Positions 5,354 to 6,578 of a stretch of 6,578 nucleotides of DNA are shown here, piece after piece. The stretch is from positions 1 through 6,578 of the forward strand of contig DIYD01000302.1 in assembly GCA_002428905.1 (NCBI GenBank), written 5' to 3'. This DNA is from Bacteroidetes bacterium UBA6063. GTDB taxonomy: Bacteria; Bacteroidota; Bacteroidia; NS11-12g; UBA9320. Position numbers and translations under genes: made by a program. A model generated the notes under the pieces. That model was not told the origin of the DNA and ran no database searches. It was given only the letters and a program-made list of their open reading frames with translations. Position 1 is the stretch's first letter, and each line of letters begins with the position of its first letter.

Positions 5354-5752
5354 ATGCTAGAAAAAATCATTGTCATTTCGTTGGCCCTTGCCATCGCGTT
5401 TCTTGTGGTTCTCGATATTGTACTTGGAACCAATCGCAACCCCAAAGATGATATTACCGTATACATCAACGGGTTGAGTAATGGTAAGCTCATACTTATC
5501 CCGTATGCCTGGGGAGTGGTAATGGCACATTTGTATTTTGGAAGTAAATACATGTTGTTTCAAGATTACGACGATAGTAATCTCTATGGAATGATCGGAG
5601 CTGTTGTCATAGTTGGTATACTGGGATTCATTGGTTGGAAGCGCAAACCGAAACCAAACAACGTACGCACCCTGGCCTTGTTGCTTTTTGGCCTGATCTA
5701 CGGGCATTTTTGTTGGACCATGCATGGGTCTATAGGTTTATTTAATATCTAA
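5354..5752 (+). CDS. Small four-helix integral membrane protein, function unknown
   Basis: The 132-residue product has predicted helices at about 4-25, 46-65, 78-94 and 104-123. A short polar loop after helix 1 (NRNPKDDITVYINGLSNG) and a basic loop between helices 3 and 4 (WKRKPKPNNVR) indicate that both ends and the 95-103 loop follow a cytoplasmic, outside, cytoplasmic order with the basic loop inside. I recognise no family. The gene begins 19 bases after the preceding stop and ends three bases before the next ATG, so it belongs to a three-gene operon with the 240-residue protein and the larger membrane protein. Its size is similar to small membrane subunits or holins, but no motif supports either. 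Confidence 0.75.
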   Translation: MLEKIIVISLALAIAFLVVLDIVLGTNRNPKDDITVYINGLSNGKLILIPYAWGVVMAHLYFGSKYMLFQDYDDSNLYGMIGAVVIVGILGFIGWKRKPKPNNVRTLALLLFGLIYGHFCWTMHGSIGLFNI

Positions 5753-5755
5753 TCT

Positions 5756-6355
5756 ATGTTTTCTGAAGAACGAAAGAGAGTCTCGCATGGATATAGAAAT
5801 TCAAAGGGCGTAAAGCTTGTAAAACAAGGTCTACTTGCTGTTGTTTTACTGTTGGTTGTAATTGATTTTGTAGCGTTTTTCACCTTAAAGCACAGGTTAA
5901 TGCCTACCGTTTCCAGAGAAGTCTTACACTCCGTACCAGCTTTTCTGTGTATGGTCTGGATTGCAGGTATTGCCACCGTAAGTGTATTCTTCCCACAAGA
6001 ACGGGATTTAAGCAACGCAACAAGAGTGCTTCGTCAGTTTCTCACTTTTGCCGTTATAGGTGCCATGTTGTGGGGTGGTCTAACATTGGAAAGTCATAGT
6101 AAGTCGTGCCACGAAGGACAACTCCGCGTAGACGATATCGAGTGGTCATGGGTGCGACCTATGCTGATCATGGAATGTATTAAAACCGGGAAAGACAATT
6201 ACAGAGAGGTGGACTGCAACAACGTGCCAGCGGGTGAGGAATGCCGAACCAAGTTTAACTTAACGGTGCCCTCGAAAATCTTGTTGTACTTGTTCGGGAT
6301 TGCGTGGGGCGTTTTCGTTTGGCCTCAGCGCAAATACGAGGAATCGGTAGGATAA
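5756..6355 (+). CDS. Four-helix integral membrane protein with a cysteine-containing periplasmic loop, function unknown
   Basis: The 199-residue product has a basic cytoplasmic N-terminus (residues 1-23, many Arg and Lys), helices at about 25-45, 58-79, 92-110 and 172-189, and a short C-terminal tail. With the N-terminus inside, the loop between helices 3 and 4 (111-171) faces the periplasm. It contains C118, C141, C154 and C163, an even number well placed for two disulfides. I do not recognise the family. The start ATG is three bases after the stop of the preceding small membrane protein, so the two are probably translated together and may form a complex. A palindrome overlapping the stop codon probably ends the operon. 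Confidence 0.8.
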   Translation: MFSEERKRVSHGYRNSKGVKLVKQGLLAVVLLLVVIDFVAFFTLKHRLMPTVSREVLHSVPAFLCMVWIAGIATVSVFFPQERDLSNATRVLRQFLTFAVIGAMLWGGLTLESHSKSCHEGQLRVDDIEWSWVRPMLIMECIKTGKDNYREVDCNNVPAGEECRTKFNLTVPSKILLYLFGIAWGVFVWPQRKYEESVG

Positions 6356-6371
6356 CCGTTTGCCAAACGGT
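6355..6371 (+). terminator. Perfect palindrome at the end of the second operon, probable terminator hairpin
   Basis: ACCGTTTGCCAAACGGT is symmetrical over all 17 bases, giving a stem of seven base pairs with a three-base loop. It begins with the last base of the stop codon of the preceding gene. The bases after it (TCTGTCC) are only moderately T-rich, so termination may be incomplete. It lies before the promoter-like element of the next gene, which suits a transcription boundary. Confidence 0.45.
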
Positions 6372-6396
6372 CTGTCCAGCTCCCTTAAAATTTGTG

Positions 6397-6404
6397 TAGC
6401 TTTA
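6397..6404 (+). promoter_or_regulatory. Candidate -7 element for the lipoprotein gene
   Basis: TAGCTTTA matches seven of eight positions of TAnnTTTG and is preceded by an AT-rich stretch (TTAAAATTTG, 6385-6394), a common look of flavobacterial promoters. No clear TTG is seen at the -33 distance. Transcription would begin near 6411, 16 bases before the ATG at 6427. Confidence 0.4.
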
Positions 6405-6426
6405 CGGAGCATTGCGGCCTGTACAC

Positions 6427-6578
6427 ATGAACTCAGTATACCTAAACATATTCTTCGCATTCGTTTTGTTATTTACTTCGTGTTCAAACCGATCTAAAGA
6501 GCATGTGCGGCAAGATGAATATACATGGTCAATGCCAGTTTTGGTTGATACATTCCGTTACAAAACAACCACACGTAT
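6427..6578 (+). CDS. 5' end of a lipoprotein gene (partial)
   Basis: An ATG at 6427 opens a frame that stays open to the end of the window (50 complete codons). The product starts MNSVYLNIFFAFVLLFTSCS: a hydrophobic core at residues 5-17 followed by FTSC, a lipobox of the relaxed kind common in Bacteroidota, with C19 as the lipidated residue. The mature part begins SNRSKEHVRQDEYTW and is polar. The protein should be anchored to the outer or inner membrane. Too little remains to name a family. It is separated from the preceding operon by a palindrome and has its own promoter-like box, so it may be an independent unit. Confidence 0.7.
   Translation, partial: MNSVYLNIFFAFVLLFTSCSNRSKEHVRQDEYTWSMPVLVDTFRYKTTTR

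Noticed and set aside
5357..5725. Long minus-strand frame (122 codons) opposite the small membrane protein gene
   Set aside because: It mirrors the plus-strand gene, which has clear membrane helices and operon spacing; the antisense product shows no sensible protein pattern.

Overview
The window looks like a Bacteroidota chromosome, probably a Flavobacteriia-like member. The evidence is two C-terminal regions resembling type IX secretion (T9SS) sorting domains, possible promoters of the TAnnTTTG type, start codons without clear Shine-Dalgarno sequences, and a NarL-type two-component system in the style common in that phylum. Genus cannot be told from the sequence. There are no RNA genes, CRISPR arrays or insertion sequences that I can see.

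Layout. Positions 1-108 are the tail of a probable T9SS cargo protein. 222-1388 encodes a secreted M23 (LytM-like) metallopeptidase with its own T9SS tail. 1425-1856 on the minus strand, convergent with the peptidase gene, encodes a small exported protein resembling DUF2541. A divergent intergenic region of 128 bases follows, holding a perfect 18-base dyad. A tightly packed plus-strand operon then runs from 1985 to 4307: a 104-residue protein of unknown function, a seven-helix membrane protein, a histidine kinase with almost no extracytoplasmic part, and a NarL/FixJ response regulator. The last three genes overlap or nearly abut, which suggests translational coupling. After a gap of 304 bases, a second plus-strand operon (4612-6355) encodes a 240-residue unknown protein and two four-helix membrane proteins. 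It ends in a palindrome. A lipoprotein gene starts at 6427 and runs off the window.

How it may work together. The most striking signal is not a gene. An 18-base dyad, TATCCCYTTTTGGKGATA, occurs twice (1935-1952, read on the minus strand, and 4358-4375), matching at 16 of 18 positions. Each copy is followed after exactly 21 bases by an octamer fitting nAnnTTTG, one base short of the Bacteroidota -7 element. One copy lies before the kinase-regulator operon and the other between the regulator gene and the second operon. The simplest reading is that the regulator activates its own operon and the downstream membrane-protein operon, giving a self-contained signalling unit whose stimulus would enter through the seven-helix protein. 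This is inference from geometry and has not been tested.
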